Notes: generated by a model not told the origin, from the letters alone. Counted from the stretch's first letter, positions 37,466 to 51,125 are shown. The stretch: DNA of 64,000 bases from Acidobacteriota bacterium (GCA_003225315.1 QHZD01000025.1:59818-123817); one strand, 5' to 3'. Numbers and translations: made by a program.

Positions 37466-39804
<2,339 letters not shown>

Positions 39805-39811
39805 CTAGGAA

Positions 39812-40249
39812 ATGATGCCCGACGCCATCGAACTCGTGATTGTCACGCCGGAGAAACAATTGCTCCGGCAAAAGGTTGCGGATGTGCAAATGCCTGGCGA
39901 GAACGGGTATCTGGGCATTTTACCGGGGCACGCGCCTCTTATGACCGAGCTGGGAATCGGCGAACTCAGCTATCACGAAAGCGGGGGAAAAGAACCCGCG
40001 CACATCGCGATCATCCGCGGATTTGCGGAGATTCTTCCGGACCGTGTGACGATTCTCGCGGAAACCGCGGAGCGCGCGGAAGAAATCGATCTGCAACGCG
40101 CCAAAGTTGCGCTCGCTCGCGCCCAAAAGCGCCTAGCGGCGAACGATCCAAATATTGATTGGGACCGCGCCAGCGTCGCGTTGCAGCGCGCGTTGGTCCG
40201 CGTACAGGTAGGCACCAAACGGCGCAGCGCTCTCGTTTCCGGCTCTTGA
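39812..40249 (+). CDS. atpC: ATP synthase F1 subunit epsilon
   Basis: 145 residues from an ATG just after the atpD stop. Beta-sandwich domain with VADVQMPGENGYLGILPGHAPLM, the family signature, then a two-helix C-terminal arm lacking a clear DELSEED contact motif. Last gene of the operon; no subunit a or c gene follows in the window. Confidence 0.95.
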   Translation: MMPDAIELVIVTPEKQLLRQKVADVQMPGENGYLGILPGHAPLMTELGIGELSYHESGGKEPAHIAIIRGFAEILPDRVTILAETAERAEEIDLQRAKVALARAQKRLAANDPNIDWDRASVALQRALVRVQVGTKRRSALVSGS

Positions 40250-40332
40250 AGCATTCACCATTGCTTTTGGTGTGACACTGCTTGCGACTTGCCCTCACGG
40301 CCCGCATCTAATGAAATGAAGCTCGGTAAACA

Positions 40333-40587
40333 ATGGAACAGATAACCATGTACAGCACCAGATGGTGCTCGGACTGTTGGCGCACAAAATCCTTCCTGAA
40401 AGCGCGGGGCGTCGCGTTTCGCGAAGTGAACATTGAAGAAGATCCGTCGGGAGAAGAGATCGTTATCAGAGCCAACAACGGCAAACGCACAGTTCCAACG
40501 CTGGAGGTTGGTGGGCGCTATTTTACTTGCAGTCCTTTTGATGCGGAGCAGCTTGCTGAGGAACTCAAGATTCCCCTGAATCCCTAA
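40333..40587 (+). CDS. Mycoredoxin-like glutaredoxin (CSDC active site)
   Basis: 84 residues. Thioredoxin-fold sequence with MYSTRWCSDCWRTKSFL: the active site is C12-S-D-C15 instead of CPYC, then the cis-Pro segment KRTVPTLEVGG and a C-terminal CSPFDAEQLAEEL. Such CxxC proteins reduce disulfides, often with a non-glutathione thiol. The stop codon overlaps that of the convergent nagA gene. Confidence 0.85.
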   Translation: MEQITMYSTRWCSDCWRTKSFLKARGVAFREVNIEEDPSGEEIVIRANNGKRTVPTLEVGGRYFTCSPFDAEQLAEELKIPLNP

Positions 40588-41750
40588 TTCAGCGCGACGC
40601 CTCGGGCCCAAACTCCAGCAAGATGCAAGTTTTCGTCGAGCAACAGGATATCCGCATCCGCTCCCACCCGCAGCGAACCCTTCTTGAATTCAATCCCGAG
40701 CAATGAAGCAGGATTCAGAGTTAGCATGCGGACCGCATCCGGCAATGGTATGCCCAGCGCCACGATATTTCGCAGCGCGTGGTCGAGCGTCAGCGTGCTG
40801 CCGGCCAACACTCCGTCGGCATTCCTGCAGACGCCTCCGCTGACTGTCACTTCAAATTCACCCAGCATGTACTTTCCGTCCGGCATACCCGTTGCGGATA
40901 GCCCATCGCTCACCAGGGTAACGTGTGCGGCGCCCTTGGCGAGAAGTAGCAGCTTCATGGCGGCCTCCTCGACGTGCACGCCGTCGGCGATCAACTCCGC
41001 ATTCACTTCCGGCGAAGTGAGCACTGCGCCGATGACGCCCGGATCGCGGTGCGAAAACGGGCGCATCGCGTTGTACACGTGAGTCGCGCTGCGCGCTCCT
41101 CGGGCCATGGCCGCGCGAGCCTGCTCGTAGCTTGCGTCGGTGTGCCCCATGGAAACAACCAGCCCTGCCTCTCGCGCGGCATCAATGCACGGAGCCGCTC
41201 CGAGGACCTCCGGCGCAATCGTCAGAATCCTGGCATTTCCAGCGGCAGCCTTGAGGAAGCGGCTAAGCGTCTCAGCCGAGGGCAGCTGAATCCACTGGGA
41301 AGGATGTACGCCGCGTCGATCTTTGCTTATGAAGGGCCCCTCGAAATGGATTCCCAGCACTTCTGCCCGGGGTTCCTCCGTCTCGTGTTGTTGGGCGATG
41401 TATCCGGCAATTCCCTCGATCGCGCGGAGAGTCTGGTCCGTGCTGGCGGTTACGGTGGTGGCTACAAGCGACGTGGTGCCATATTCCGAGACTCTCCGCG
41501 TGATGGAGCGCAACGCGGCGTTTGTTCCTTCCATAACGTCGTGTCCGCCAGCGCCGTGGATGTGGACGTCAATGAAACCAGGAACGGCCGTCTTGTCGGT
41601 TGCGCGAATTTCCTGCGCCCCCGCGGGCAAGGTCATTCCGGAGCGCGGTCCGATGGCTTCAATAGCATCTTCGCGAATCAGGATGCCCGCGTCGCTGATT
41701 TCCGTCGCTGGAGTGAGCGCACGGCCGGCGTGAATGAGCAGCGTAGCCAT
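40584..41750 (-). CDS. nagA: N-acetylglucosamine-6-phosphate deacetylase
   Basis: 388 residues from ATG 41750; a frame to 41789 is possible but has no SD. Amidohydrolase motifs: PGFIDVHIHGAGGHDVM, LGIHFEGPFIS, SMGHTDASYEQA, HVYNAMRPFSHR, LVSDGLSATG and GSLRVGADADILLLDENL. This matches NagA, which deacetylates GlcNAc-6-P in amino-sugar and peptidoglycan recycling. No nagB or PTS gene is adjacent. Confidence 0.92.
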   Translation of the reverse strand: MATLLIHAGRALTPATEISDAGILIREDAIEAIGPRSGMTLPAGAQEIRATDKTAVPGFIDVHIHGAGGHDVMEGTNAALRSITRRVSEYGTTSLVATTVTASTDQTLRAIEGIAGYIAQQHETEEPRAEVLGIHFEGPFISKDRRGVHPSQWIQLPSAETLSRFLKAAAGNARILTIAPEVLGAAPCIDAAREAGLVVSMGHTDASYEQARAAMARGARSATHVYNAMRPFSHRDPGVIGAVLTSPEVNAELIADGVHVEEAAMKLLLLAKGAAHVTLVSDGLSATGMPDGKYMLGEFEVTVSGGVCRNADGVLAGSTLTLDHALRNIVALGIPLPDAVRMLTLNPASLLGIEFKKGSLRVGADADILLLDENLHLAGVWARGVALN

Positions 41751-41786
41751 GGGAGCACAACATCGTAACGGAAATGCTTCGCGGCA

Positions 41787-41820
41787 CAAAACAAAACGGG
41801 CGCCCCTGTCGGGACGCCCG
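41787..41820 (-). terminator. Intrinsic terminator after the 110-aa secreted protein
   Basis: Arms CGGGCG (41797-41802) and CGCCCG (41815-41820) with extra CCC/GGG pairing inside; on the minus strand followed by TTTTGTTTTG at 41796-41787. It lies just upstream of the nagA start, so it also insulates nagA from readthrough. Confidence 0.7.
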
Positions 41821-41842
41821 TCGTGAAGAAATTGGTAGAGAT

Positions 41843-42175
41843 TTACTTGGTTGCCGCAGCCGCCATGTCAATGCTGGTCAGTTTGAGCGTCTCGCCCTCT
41901 ACCGTGCCCTTTACGGTCACGTGATGGCCGGCATGCGCCGCTACTTTGTCCTGCGCGTCGACGACATAAACTTTCTTGTCGGCGTCGTTCACGAACACGT
42001 ACTTGGCGCCATGCTCCTTGACGCACTTGGTTGTGCATTCGCCAGCCTTCTCATTGGCGCCCTTGACTCCGCACTGGCTGTCTGAAATCCAGCCGGTCCA
42101 TGAGCCATCCGCCGCCATGGCGAGTGCTCCAGCGAACAACGTTGCTGCCATTGCCACTGCAAAACGTACTTTCAT
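41843..42175 (-). CDS. Secreted hypothetical protein, 110 aa, two Cys pairs
   Basis: From ATG 42175 with strong SD GGAGGGG; a frame to 42262 lacks a leader. Signal peptide FAVAMAATLFAGALAMA. The mature part has DSQCGVKGANEKAGECTTKCVKEHGAKYVFV, three Cys, and an OB-like beta stretch AHAGHHVTVKGTVEGETLKLTSI. I see these in acidobacterial small secreted proteins of unknown role; they resemble neither known metal-binding nor redox families clearly. Confidence 0.75.
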   Translation of the reverse strand: MKVRFAVAMAATLFAGALAMAADGSWTGWISDSQCGVKGANEKAGECTTKCVKEHGAKYVFVNDADKKVYVVDAQDKVAAHAGHHVTVKGTVEGETLKLTSIDMAAAATK

Positions 42176-42307
42176 GATTTTTCCCCTCCAGAAAGCCATT
42201 TTTCTTGATCCGCCGGGCCGACTAGTAGCTTGGCACACCCACGGTCCGGTGTCCAGACTCATACTAAGACTTAGCAGGGAGGGTACTTATTCCCGGATGG
42301 GCATCAA

Positions 42308-42336
42308 CAAAAAAGGAGGATTCTTTGGAATCCTCC
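42308..42336 (-). terminator. Intrinsic terminator after the 280-aa coiled-coil protein
   Basis: GGAGGATTC (42315-42323) pairs with GAATCCTCC (42328-42336), nine base pairs with a four-base loop. On the minus strand a T6 run follows at 42314-42309. Strong rho-independent terminator. Confidence 0.8.
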
Positions 42337-42386
42337 CCATCTGCTGTGTTCCCAAGGAGTGGAACACAAATTTTCGAACACTTCGG

Positions 42387-43229
42387 TTACTGTCCCGAAG
42401 TTGCTGTACTGGCCGAGGCCGCTCCCGCGGCTTTGGGTACGCTCAGGTAGCCCGTGGCGGTGGTCTTGGTAACCTTGTTGACTACCAGTTCCAGAGCCGA
42501 GCGGGTTCCGCCAGTGTAAAAGAAGATCGGTTCGTTTACGGATCGATCCTTCTTTTCGAAGCTGTTGTCGTCCGCTAGCACGTTGATCGTGTAGCGATTC
42601 TTCTTGGGGTTCGTATCTTTAAGCTGGATTTGGATGGCGCCGACCTTCGTCGCACCGCCCTTGCGCTGCACGGTGAACTCGAAGTAATCGCGCGTGCCGA
42701 CCCGGCGGAGTTGATCGATTTCATCATGGTTCCGCGCAATAAGCGTGCCCATTTCGCTGCGGGCCATCTGAATGCTGTTCTTGGTCGCGTCCAGGTCAGT
42801 CTTCACGCCGGTGACATCGCCGTTCAACCTGGTCACATCATCTGCACTCGCTTTGGTGGCGAGCTCGGCCTTCACGGAAGTCGCCAGGTTGGTCACCTTC
42901 TCGTCGACCGCGCTGGTCGCCTTCTTATTCTGTTTGCGCGCGGCGATGAGTTCGCCTTGAGTCAAGTTGAGTTTGTCGGTGACTACTTTCACGTCGCTCT
43001 GCAATTGCTGATTGATATCGTCGGCCTTTGCCAGCCGCTGCGCCACCGCCTCATTGGTCTGCTTCACAGTGGCCTGTGTCGATTGCTCGAGGCTCCTGGC
43101 CTGATTCAATGCGCTCCAGCCCACTCCCAGGCTGATCAGCGAAACGCCACCCAAAACCGCTACTGCCAGTCCGACCCAGCGGGGTGCCCCGACGGTGTGC
43201 ATATTGGGTGATTCCTGGAATTCGCTCAT
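42387..43229 (-). CDS. Membrane-anchored coiled-coil hypothetical protein
   Basis: 280 residues; AAGGAG precedes the ATG at 43229 at a long distance. One TM helix (WVGLAVAVLGGVSLISLGVGW) at ~18-38, then a coiled coil of about 120 residues (QLQSDVKVVTDKLNLTQGELIAARK), and a C-terminal beta domain (RDYFEFTVQRKGGATKVGAIQIQLKDTNPKKNRYTINVLADD) with an Ala/Ser-rich tail. No family recognised. Architecture suggests a periplasmic or cell-surface stalk protein. Confidence 0.7.
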   Translation of the reverse strand: MSEFQESPNMHTVGAPRWVGLAVAVLGGVSLISLGVGWSALNQARSLEQSTQATVKQTNEAVAQRLAKADDINQQLQSDVKVVTDKLNLTQGELIAARKQNKKATSAVDEKVTNLATSVKAELATKASADDVTRLNGDVTGVKTDLDATKNSIQMARSEMGTLIARNHDEIDQLRRVGTRDYFEFTVQRKGGATKVGAIQIQLKDTNPKKNRYTINVLADDNSFEKKDRSVNEPIFFYTGGTRSALELVVNKVTKTTATGYLSVPKAAGAASASTATSGQ

Positions 43230-43561
43230 AAAGGTTCATTATCTCCTTATAGGCTCATCGCCCCTGTGCCATGGAAAAGTAGCATCCATTTCGCCAAATA
43301 GTTTTCTTACGCCTATAACCTACTAACTTATTCAAGATCAATAGATTACATCTTGAGCAGGGATCGTTGCAGCAAAGTTCCGATAGTACTAGAACTAGTA
43401 AAGATTACGTGGCGATCTCGAAAATCGTATAATTTCCTGTCAGTACTGTTTGGGAACAACTTCAGGCGGGATTCCTCACCAAGGCTTGATAAAACGAAAA
43501 CAGACAGGCGGTCCAACAGAAAAGCAAGTCTTTATTTGTCAATTGGTTAGACTCGTACGAC
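43230..43561. other. Intergenic region with a palindromic operator-like site
   Basis: About 330 nt upstream of the coiled-coil protein gene. No gene seen. It contains the perfect inverted repeat at 43387-43400 and a CAGTACTG palindrome at 43442. Confidence 0.5.
43387..43400. promoter_or_regulatory. Perfect palindrome TACTAG-AA-CTAGTA
   Basis: Six-base arms with a two-base spacer, 158 bp upstream of the leftward coiled-coil protein start. It shares GTACTAGAACTA with the element near 13371. Likely a protein-binding operator; the regulator is unknown. Confidence 0.45.
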
Positions 43562-43762
43562 TCAAGCGGCGCGAAAGCTGGCTTCAGTCTCTGCAGCCCG
43601 CTCGGAGCTGAAATACTTGTCCAAAGTGTTGATCGCGGCGTTTAGAACCATATGGCAATCGGAGCAGGTTTCCAAGTGGCGCTTGATTTCGCCTTCGACG
43701 GACGAAGAGAGTCGGCCCTCTAAGTACCAGCAAATCAGATGGATAGTGTCTCTACAACTCAT
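43562..43762 (-). CDS. Zinc-finger anti-sigma-like protein (zf-HC2)
   Basis: 66 residues from ATG 43762 with SD GGGGAA; the longer frame to 43876 is unlikely. The motif HLICWYLEGRLSSSVEGEIKRHLETCSDCHMVL fits zf-HC2 (H-x3-C ... H-x3-C-x2-C), the zinc-binding anti-sigma domain. It lacks a TM or sensor part, so it may be a soluble anti-sigma factor or a truncated one. No ECF sigma gene is adjacent. Confidence 0.7.
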   Translation of the reverse strand: MSCRDTIHLICWYLEGRLSSSVEGEIKRHLETCSDCHMVLNAAINTLDKYFSSERAAETEASFRAA

Positions 43763-43982
43763 TTCCCCGTCCCTCACGTGCCCAACAACCACAATATTAA
43801 CCCCGCTTGTGAGCGTGCATTTGCTGCGCCAAAACTCAACTCTTGACGTCAGGATTATAACTATATTATGAATCATAGACTTAGCGACGGTTGGTGAAAT
43901 TCTACCGAGGAACTGGCGGTTGACATTTTGAAAAGTTTACACGTGAAATGGTTGAAATCTGCAGAACTTGGTCAAAAAACCG

Positions 43983-44840
43983 TCATCTTTGAGGCGTCAC
44001 TGTCATCTCCCGAAGGGCCTGGATACGCCTTTCGAGCGGGGGATGGGTGCTGAAGAGGGATGACACTGTGCCGTTACCAAACAATGGCTTTACAATGCAC
44101 AGCGCCGAAGTTGACGGGGAAAGGAAGGTCGTAGGTATGCGCTGATTGTAAGCTCCCAGCTTTTGCAGCGCGCTGATCAGGCCGTAGGGTTGGCCAACCA
44201 TACGAGCACCCGTTTCATCCGCAGAAAACTCTCGCTGGCGCGAAAGGCCTAGTTGCAAAAGTATTGCTCCTAGGGGGGCCAGAAAAAACAACAGCAGCCC
44301 TAGGATGCCTACGCCGCCACCCCGTTCGCGATCGTCACGGTCGCCACCTCCAAGCCACGGGCCCCAGTGTGCAATCCAAGTGATTGCTCCTGCAAGAGTC
44401 GCCGCGACGGAACTAATCAAAATATCGTAGTTTCGAACGTGTGACAGTTCATGAGCGATTACGCCTTCGACCTCGTCATCATTCATGAGCTGGAGCAGCC
44501 CTTCGGTCACTGCCACTGAAGCGTGCCTCGGGTTCCTGCCAGTTGCGAAAGCGTTCGGCGCGGCTTCGGGAATCACATAAAGCTTCGGCATTGGCAGGTG
44601 CGCCTTAGCGGCAAGGCGTTCCATCACTTCGTAAAGCCTTGGCACCTGCTCGCGTGAAACCGGCCGCGCGCCACTGGAGAGCAAAGCGATTTTGTCCGAG
44701 AAGAAATAGGCGAACGCATTCGTGCAGATCGCAATTCCCAAGCCCAGAGTCATCCCATTTCGCCCGCCAAAATACTGGCCCACCAGCATCAGGAAGAGTG
44801 TCAGGATGCCCAACAGAAAAGTCGTGCGAATAATTCTCAT
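43983..44840 (-). CDS. htpX: HtpX-like M48 zinc metalloprotease
   Basis: 285 residues. Two N-terminal TM helices, then GVIAHELSHVRNYDIL (HEXXH plus downstream Asp), a second TM pair, and a Glu-containing FSADETGARMVGQPYGL for the third zinc ligand. This is the HtpX form of M48: a membrane protease that degrades misfolded membrane proteins. It fits the heat-shock neighbourhood (clpB, hsp20 just upstream on the same strand). Confidence 0.93.
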   Translation of the reverse strand: MRIIRTTFLLGILTLFLMLVGQYFGGRNGMTLGLGIAICTNAFAYFFSDKIALLSSGARPVSREQVPRLYEVMERLAAKAHLPMPKLYVIPEAAPNAFATGRNPRHASVAVTEGLLQLMNDDEVEGVIAHELSHVRNYDILISSVAATLAGAITWIAHWGPWLGGGDRDDRERGGGVGILGLLLFFLAPLGAILLQLGLSRQREFSADETGARMVGQPYGLISALQKLGAYNQRIPTTFLSPSTSALCIVKPLFGNGTVSSLFSTHPPLERRIQALREMTVTPQR

Positions 44841-44937
44841 TACGATGCCTCTAGTTCTTTAATACGTCGGAACAACTCGAAATCTTACGTCTTTCGGGGT
44901 GACGCCAGGCTCGCTGGCATCACTCCGTTTCCATCTA

Positions 44938-47562
<2,625 letters not shown>

Positions 47563-47591
47563 AACAACCTCGCTTCCGGCCCATTTTGTAG

Positions 47592-47620
47592 AAAAAGGGG
47601 CTGGCGCTCCGGCCAGCCCC
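47592..47620 (-). terminator. Intrinsic terminator between hsp20 and clpB
   Basis: GGGGCTGG (47597-47604) pairs with CCAGCCCC (47613-47620), with an 8-nt loop; on the minus strand five T follow. It lies 36 nt after the hsp20 stop and 30 nt before clpB, so hsp20 messages should end here while some polymerases may continue into clpB. Confidence 0.7.
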
Positions 47621-47655
47621 ATAATTTACGGCTCCCCTGCGATGCTCGGCCAGCG

Positions 47656-48132
47656 TTACCTGCCGGAGGCGGACGCGGCCATCGCCGGAGTCGCGACGTT
47701 TACCTTGATTTGCTTCGGCTTGGCTTCCTCGCGCTTCGGGATAGTCAGTGTCAGCACGCCGTTCTGATAGTCCGCCTTGATGGCATCCGAATTCACAGTA
47801 TTCGCCAGTGTGAAACTGCGAGCGAACGAACCATATGCGCGCTCCACGCGTAGGTAGTTCTCTTCGTTCACTCTCTTCTCGAACTTGCGCTCACCGCGAA
47901 TCGTCAGGACATTGTTCTCCACGCGGATATCAAGATCCTTGGGATCGACATCCGGCAGATCGGCTTTAACCACCAGCTCGTGCTCGGTTTCATAGATGTC
48001 CACTGCGGGCGCCCAGGCAGTGAGGCTGGATTCCTCGCCCTGGCGCTCGAAAGCATCATTGAACAACCGATTGACTTGTTCCTGCAGGGAAGTAACCCCG
48101 CGGAAGGGTTCCCAACGAGTAAGAGTTCTCAT
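47656..48132 (-). CDS. Hsp20/alpha-crystallin small heat-shock protein
   Basis: 158 residues; ATG 48132 follows GGAGG. N-terminal RWEPFRGVTSLQEQVNRLFND, then the alpha-crystallin domain (WAPAVDIYETEHELVVKADLPDV to GVLTLTIPKREEAKPKQIKV), with the conserved A-x-x-x-n-G-v-L motif as DYQNGVLTL. ATP-independent holdase. First gene of the hsp20-clpB unit. Confidence 0.95.
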   Translation of the reverse strand: MRTLTRWEPFRGVTSLQEQVNRLFNDAFERQGEESSLTAWAPAVDIYETEHELVVKADLPDVDPKDLDIRVENNVLTIRGERKFEKRVNEENYLRVERAYGSFARSFTLANTVNSDAIKADYQNGVLTLTIPKREEAKPKQIKVNVATPAMAASASGR

Positions 48133-48174
48133 GTTGTAAGCACCTCCATGCGTGTTTTAGGTGACTGCTACGCC

Positions 48175-48215
48175 ATAATAAAATATGAGCGTATGGTTGT
48201 CAAATACAAATTTGA
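48175..48215 (-). promoter_or_regulatory. Promoter of hsp20 with an overlapping inverted repeat
   Basis: On the minus strand TTGACA (48203-48198), a 17-nt spacer and TATTAT (48180-48175), a near-consensus sigma-70 promoter. The arms TCAAAT and ATTTGA with a 4-nt spacer (48200-48215) overlap the -35 box, a typical place for a heat-shock repressor. It is not the CIRCE sequence. Confidence 0.6.
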
Positions 48216-48383
48216 CTCCTGAGCAAAAGGCTCTAAGTTATTGTAGTTGAATATATTACGGGATACCTGCATCGGGAAGCAATTATCCCGGTGAACACAG
48301 TTCTCCCATCGCAGAGCACCGCTGTGCATCAATCTTGTTTGTTTTGCGTGACATAGCCACTTTGCTGTTAGACTGCCGCTTCC

Positions 48384-49481
48384 ATGCGATTGGATGAGCT
48401 GGACTATCATCTCCCTCGCGAGCAAATTGCACAGCGGCCTCTTGAGCATCGTGAAGCTTCACGGCTCTTGTTCCTGGATCGTTCGTCAGGGGTTATCGAA
48501 GACCGTTTGTTCACGGATTTTCCAACTCTTCTGCAGGGCAACGAGCTCCTCGTAATCAACAACGCGCGCGTAATCCCTGCACGCTTATTTGGGAGGCGCG
48601 CTGGCGTCCACTCGCAGGCACCTTCGCGGGCGACGAAGGCAGAGCATCTGACTGGGAAAGTCGAAATTTTTCTGACACGCGAGATTGATTCCGCGACCTG
48701 GGAAACGCTTGTGCGCCCCGGGCGTAAAATGCACGTGGGGGAACGCGTGCTTTTTGGGGAAGGCGAGTTAGAAGCTGAGGTTCTCTCGCGAGCTCAGCTT
48801 GGGTTGCGCACGCTGCGTTTCACTTCCCATGACCAGCGCAACGTCAGCCAGCATTTCGAGCGGCTCGGCCACGTTCCATTGCCCCCGTATATTGAGCGTC
48901 CCGATGAAATCTCAGACCGCGAGCGCTATCAAACTGTTTTTGCCAAGCGTCCTGGAGCAATTGCCGCTCCCACTGCGGGTCTCCACTTCTCGACTGAAAT
49001 TCTGGAGGAAGTTCGCGGGCGTGGCGCGGAGATCTGCGAACTTACGCTGAACGTCGGTCTCGGCACGTTTCAACCAATTCACAGTGAAACGCTCGAAGGG
49101 CACGTGATGCATTCTGAGAGCTACGAAATTCCAAAAGAAACGGCGGATCGCATCCAGGCAACGCACGATGCCGGACACCCCATCGTGGCCATCGGCACAA
49201 CCGTCGTTCGCACGCTGGAAGACGCCGCACGGCGAGCCGCTGAGTCAAGTTCACCGAATCTCGTGCAGGCAGGCAAAGCGGAGGCACAGTTATTTATTGT
49301 TCCCGGATTTCGATTTCGTGTCGTGGATGGTTTGCTTACAAACTTTCATTTGCCCCGTTCAACGCTTCTTGCGCTGGTGTGCGCTTTCGCCGGCCGTGAG
49401 CGAGTCCTTGCGGCATATAGACATGCCGTTGAGGAGAGCTACCGTTTCTACAGCTACGGAGATTGCATGCTGATTCGCTAG
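48384..49481 (+). CDS. queA: S-adenosylmethionine:tRNA ribosyltransferase-isomerase
   Basis: 365 residues. N-terminal MRLDELDYHLPREQIAQRPLEHREASRLL, the internal NNARVIPARLFG, and C-terminal VGLGTFQPI, GTTVVRTLEDAA and NFHLPRSTLLALV, all hallmarks of QueA. It adds the cyclopentane ring to the queuosine precursor in tRNA. Followed at once by a strong terminator. Confidence 0.97.
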   Translation: MRLDELDYHLPREQIAQRPLEHREASRLLFLDRSSGVIEDRLFTDFPTLLQGNELLVINNARVIPARLFGRRAGVHSQAPSRATKAEHLTGKVEIFLTREIDSATWETLVRPGRKMHVGERVLFGEGELEAEVLSRAQLGLRTLRFTSHDQRNVSQHFERLGHVPLPPYIERPDEISDRERYQTVFAKRPGAIAAPTAGLHFSTEILEEVRGRGAEICELTLNVGLGTFQPIHSETLEGHVMHSESYEIPKETADRIQATHDAGHPIVAIGTTVVRTLEDAARRAAESSSPNLVQAGKAEAQLFIVPGFRFRVVDGLLTNFHLPRSTLLALVCAFAGRERVLAAYRHAVEESYRFYSYGDCMLIR

Positions 49482-49535
49482 CGTGAGAATGGAGGAGACT
49501 GCGGCGGAGTGCAGCCTCCTCCCGTTTCAAGGAAA

Positions 49536-49559
49536 AGAGTCACAGACTCTCTTTTTTTT
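49536..49559 (+). terminator. Bidirectional intrinsic terminator after queA
   Basis: AGAGTC (49536-49541) pairs with GACTCT (49545-49550); a C then T8 follow on the plus strand, terminating queA. On the minus strand TTTT follows the same hairpin, so it may also end the leftward secreted protein whose stop overlaps 49558. Confidence 0.75.
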
Positions 49560-49890
49560 ACTCGCTGAAAACGAAAACGCGGGCTTGGCCTGCAAAGCGG
49601 ACTTCTCTTACCTGCCCATTTTCTCCCAGCAGCAGTGAATCATAGACGGATTTGGTGCTACGGTCTTCCCAGCGGCCTTCGGATTCGGCGACAACCTGCT
49701 TGCCTTTCTGAACCGTGGCCTTGTTTCCTTCGATCTCTAGGCGATATTCGCCGGCCTTCAACTCGGACTTGCCGAGTTTCGCGGTTTGAGAAATGTTGAT
49801 GGTTTTTGCGAAGGGTTTTGCAAACGCCGGCACTGCCAGCGCGATAGCGGCGAGTAAAGCCATACTGCGGACAAAAGAATTCATTTTCAT
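49558..49890 (-). CDS. Secreted hypothetical protein, 110 aa
   Basis: From ATG 49890, with AAAGGAAA upstream; a TTG at 49899 is possible. Signal peptide SMALLAAIALAVPAFA. Mature part is beta-rich: KTINISQTAKLGKSELKAGEYRLEIEGNKATVQKGKQVV, with a C-terminal VREVRFAGQARVFVF. It resembles many small acidobacterial secreted proteins of unknown role. No metal or redox motif. Confidence 0.65.
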   Translation of the reverse strand: MKMNSFVRSMALLAAIALAVPAFAKPFAKTINISQTAKLGKSELKAGEYRLEIEGNKATVQKGKQVVAESEGRWEDRSTKSVYDSLLLGENGQVREVRFAGQARVFVFSE

Positions 49891-50381
49891 GCGCGTCAAT
49901 TTCCTTTCAAACGGGATCGAGTCAGCCGCACATCGGCCTGTTATTGGCTAGAGGTAGTTGACACGCATGGGGCGGACGAGTACTCTCGCCCGTGAGGACA
50001 CCAACTCTTCCTGGACTAACGGCCGGAAAGACTGCGTGTCATGACCCCGCGGCTGCCACCGCGGGGTTTTTCTGATTCTCGCCAAAAACAGCCGCGAAGC
50101 CGGCTGCACCCGTATAGACGAACCACTGGGGGCGAATGTTTCGTCATCACGTTGTAAAATCTTGTCCATCCTTGCCACAACAAGAGTCCACGGCGCTCTT
50201 GCCCGTCACTATTCGTGTATTCGCTCTCTCTTTTGTCTTAAATCTTCATAAAGCAATGCATTTCTATTCCAATTCTTTTTCATTTCGCGCGTCACTTGGT
50301 GTGACCGCAAGTTGCGCGCCGCACCGTGCAGCGGCAAGCTTGTTCATTTATACTCTTTGTCACTTTTCGGATATTTGAAAG
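49891..50381. other. Intergenic region with a candidate structured RNA
   Basis: About 490 nt. It holds the structured element at 49960-50073. No protein gene found. Confidence 0.4.
49960..50073 (+). ncRNA. Candidate structured RNA ending in an intrinsic terminator
   Basis: GACACGCA (49960-49967) pairs perfectly with TGCGTGTC (50033-50040). Inside are a GGGCG/CGCCC hairpin (49970-49990) and a UCUUCC/GGAAAGA-type stem. The terminator CCCCGCGG/CCGCGGGG (50045-50052, 50059-50066) with T5 follows at once. The outline fits an sRNA or a leader; no known riboswitch motif recognised. The next gene starts 310 nt later. No clear promoter seen. Confidence 0.4.
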
Positions 50382-51125
50382 ATGCGGATTCTCGTTCTTA
50401 GCGATTTGCATTCAAACGCCACTGCGCTGGATGCCGTCCTTGATGCCGTGAAGGACCGCTGGGACATCTCCGTGTGCCTCGGCGACGTCGTAGGTTACGG
50501 GCCCGACCCCAATGAAGTCACCGCGCGCCTGCGCAAGCTCGCTACACATACCATTCGCGGAAATCACGACAAAGCAGTCACCGGATTGATGCCCACTGAT
50601 GATTTCAACCCCGTCGCGAAATCCGCCGTGGATTGGACGCGTGCCCAACTCAAGCCTGAGCACCTCGCGTGGTTATCGGCGCTGCCCCCCGGACCGCTTG
50701 CGACGGACGGCGTGGTTCTGGTCCACGGCGCGTTTCAAGATGAAGACGAATACGTCTTCACGCCTGCGCAGGCCCTTGACGGTCTCCTGGACTCCACCGC
50801 ACCTGTCACTTTCTTCGGCCACACGCATCACCAAGGCGGGTTTTCCTACCAAGACGCGCAGCTCGAGGTACTCCAGATTCACCCGCGCCCCAGCGAATCC
50901 TTTGCAGCGCTCCGTGTTGAGCTGCCGCGCCGTTATCTCTTGAACCCTGGTTCGATCGGGCAGCCACGTGACGGCGATCCGCGTGCCGCTTTTGCGATCG
51001 CCGATTTGGAGCACCAGGTCATTGAGTTCTGGCGGGTGCCGTACGATATTTCCGTCGTGCAGCAGCGCATGCGCGCCGCGCACCTTCCAGAACCGCTGGT
51101 TCAGCGACTCCTCCTGGGCCGTTGA
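50382..51125 (+). CDS. Metallophosphoesterase (YfcE/MJ0936-like)
   Basis: 247 residues from ATG 50382. Metal ligands in order: LSDLHSN (D-x-H), GDVVGYGPDP, RGNHDKA, FGHTHHQ, and the C-terminal LNPGSIGQPRDGDPRAAF. This matches small two-metal phosphodiesterases/phosphatases. Biological substrate unknown. Confidence 0.9.
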   Translation: MRILVLSDLHSNATALDAVLDAVKDRWDISVCLGDVVGYGPDPNEVTARLRKLATHTIRGNHDKAVTGLMPTDDFNPVAKSAVDWTRAQLKPEHLAWLSALPPGPLATDGVVLVHGAFQDEDEYVFTPAQALDGLLDSTAPVTFFGHTHHQGGFSYQDAQLEVLQIHPRPSESFAALRVELPRRYLLNPGSIGQPRDGDPRAAFAIADLEHQVIEFWRVPYDISVVQQRMRAAHLPEPLVQRLLLGR

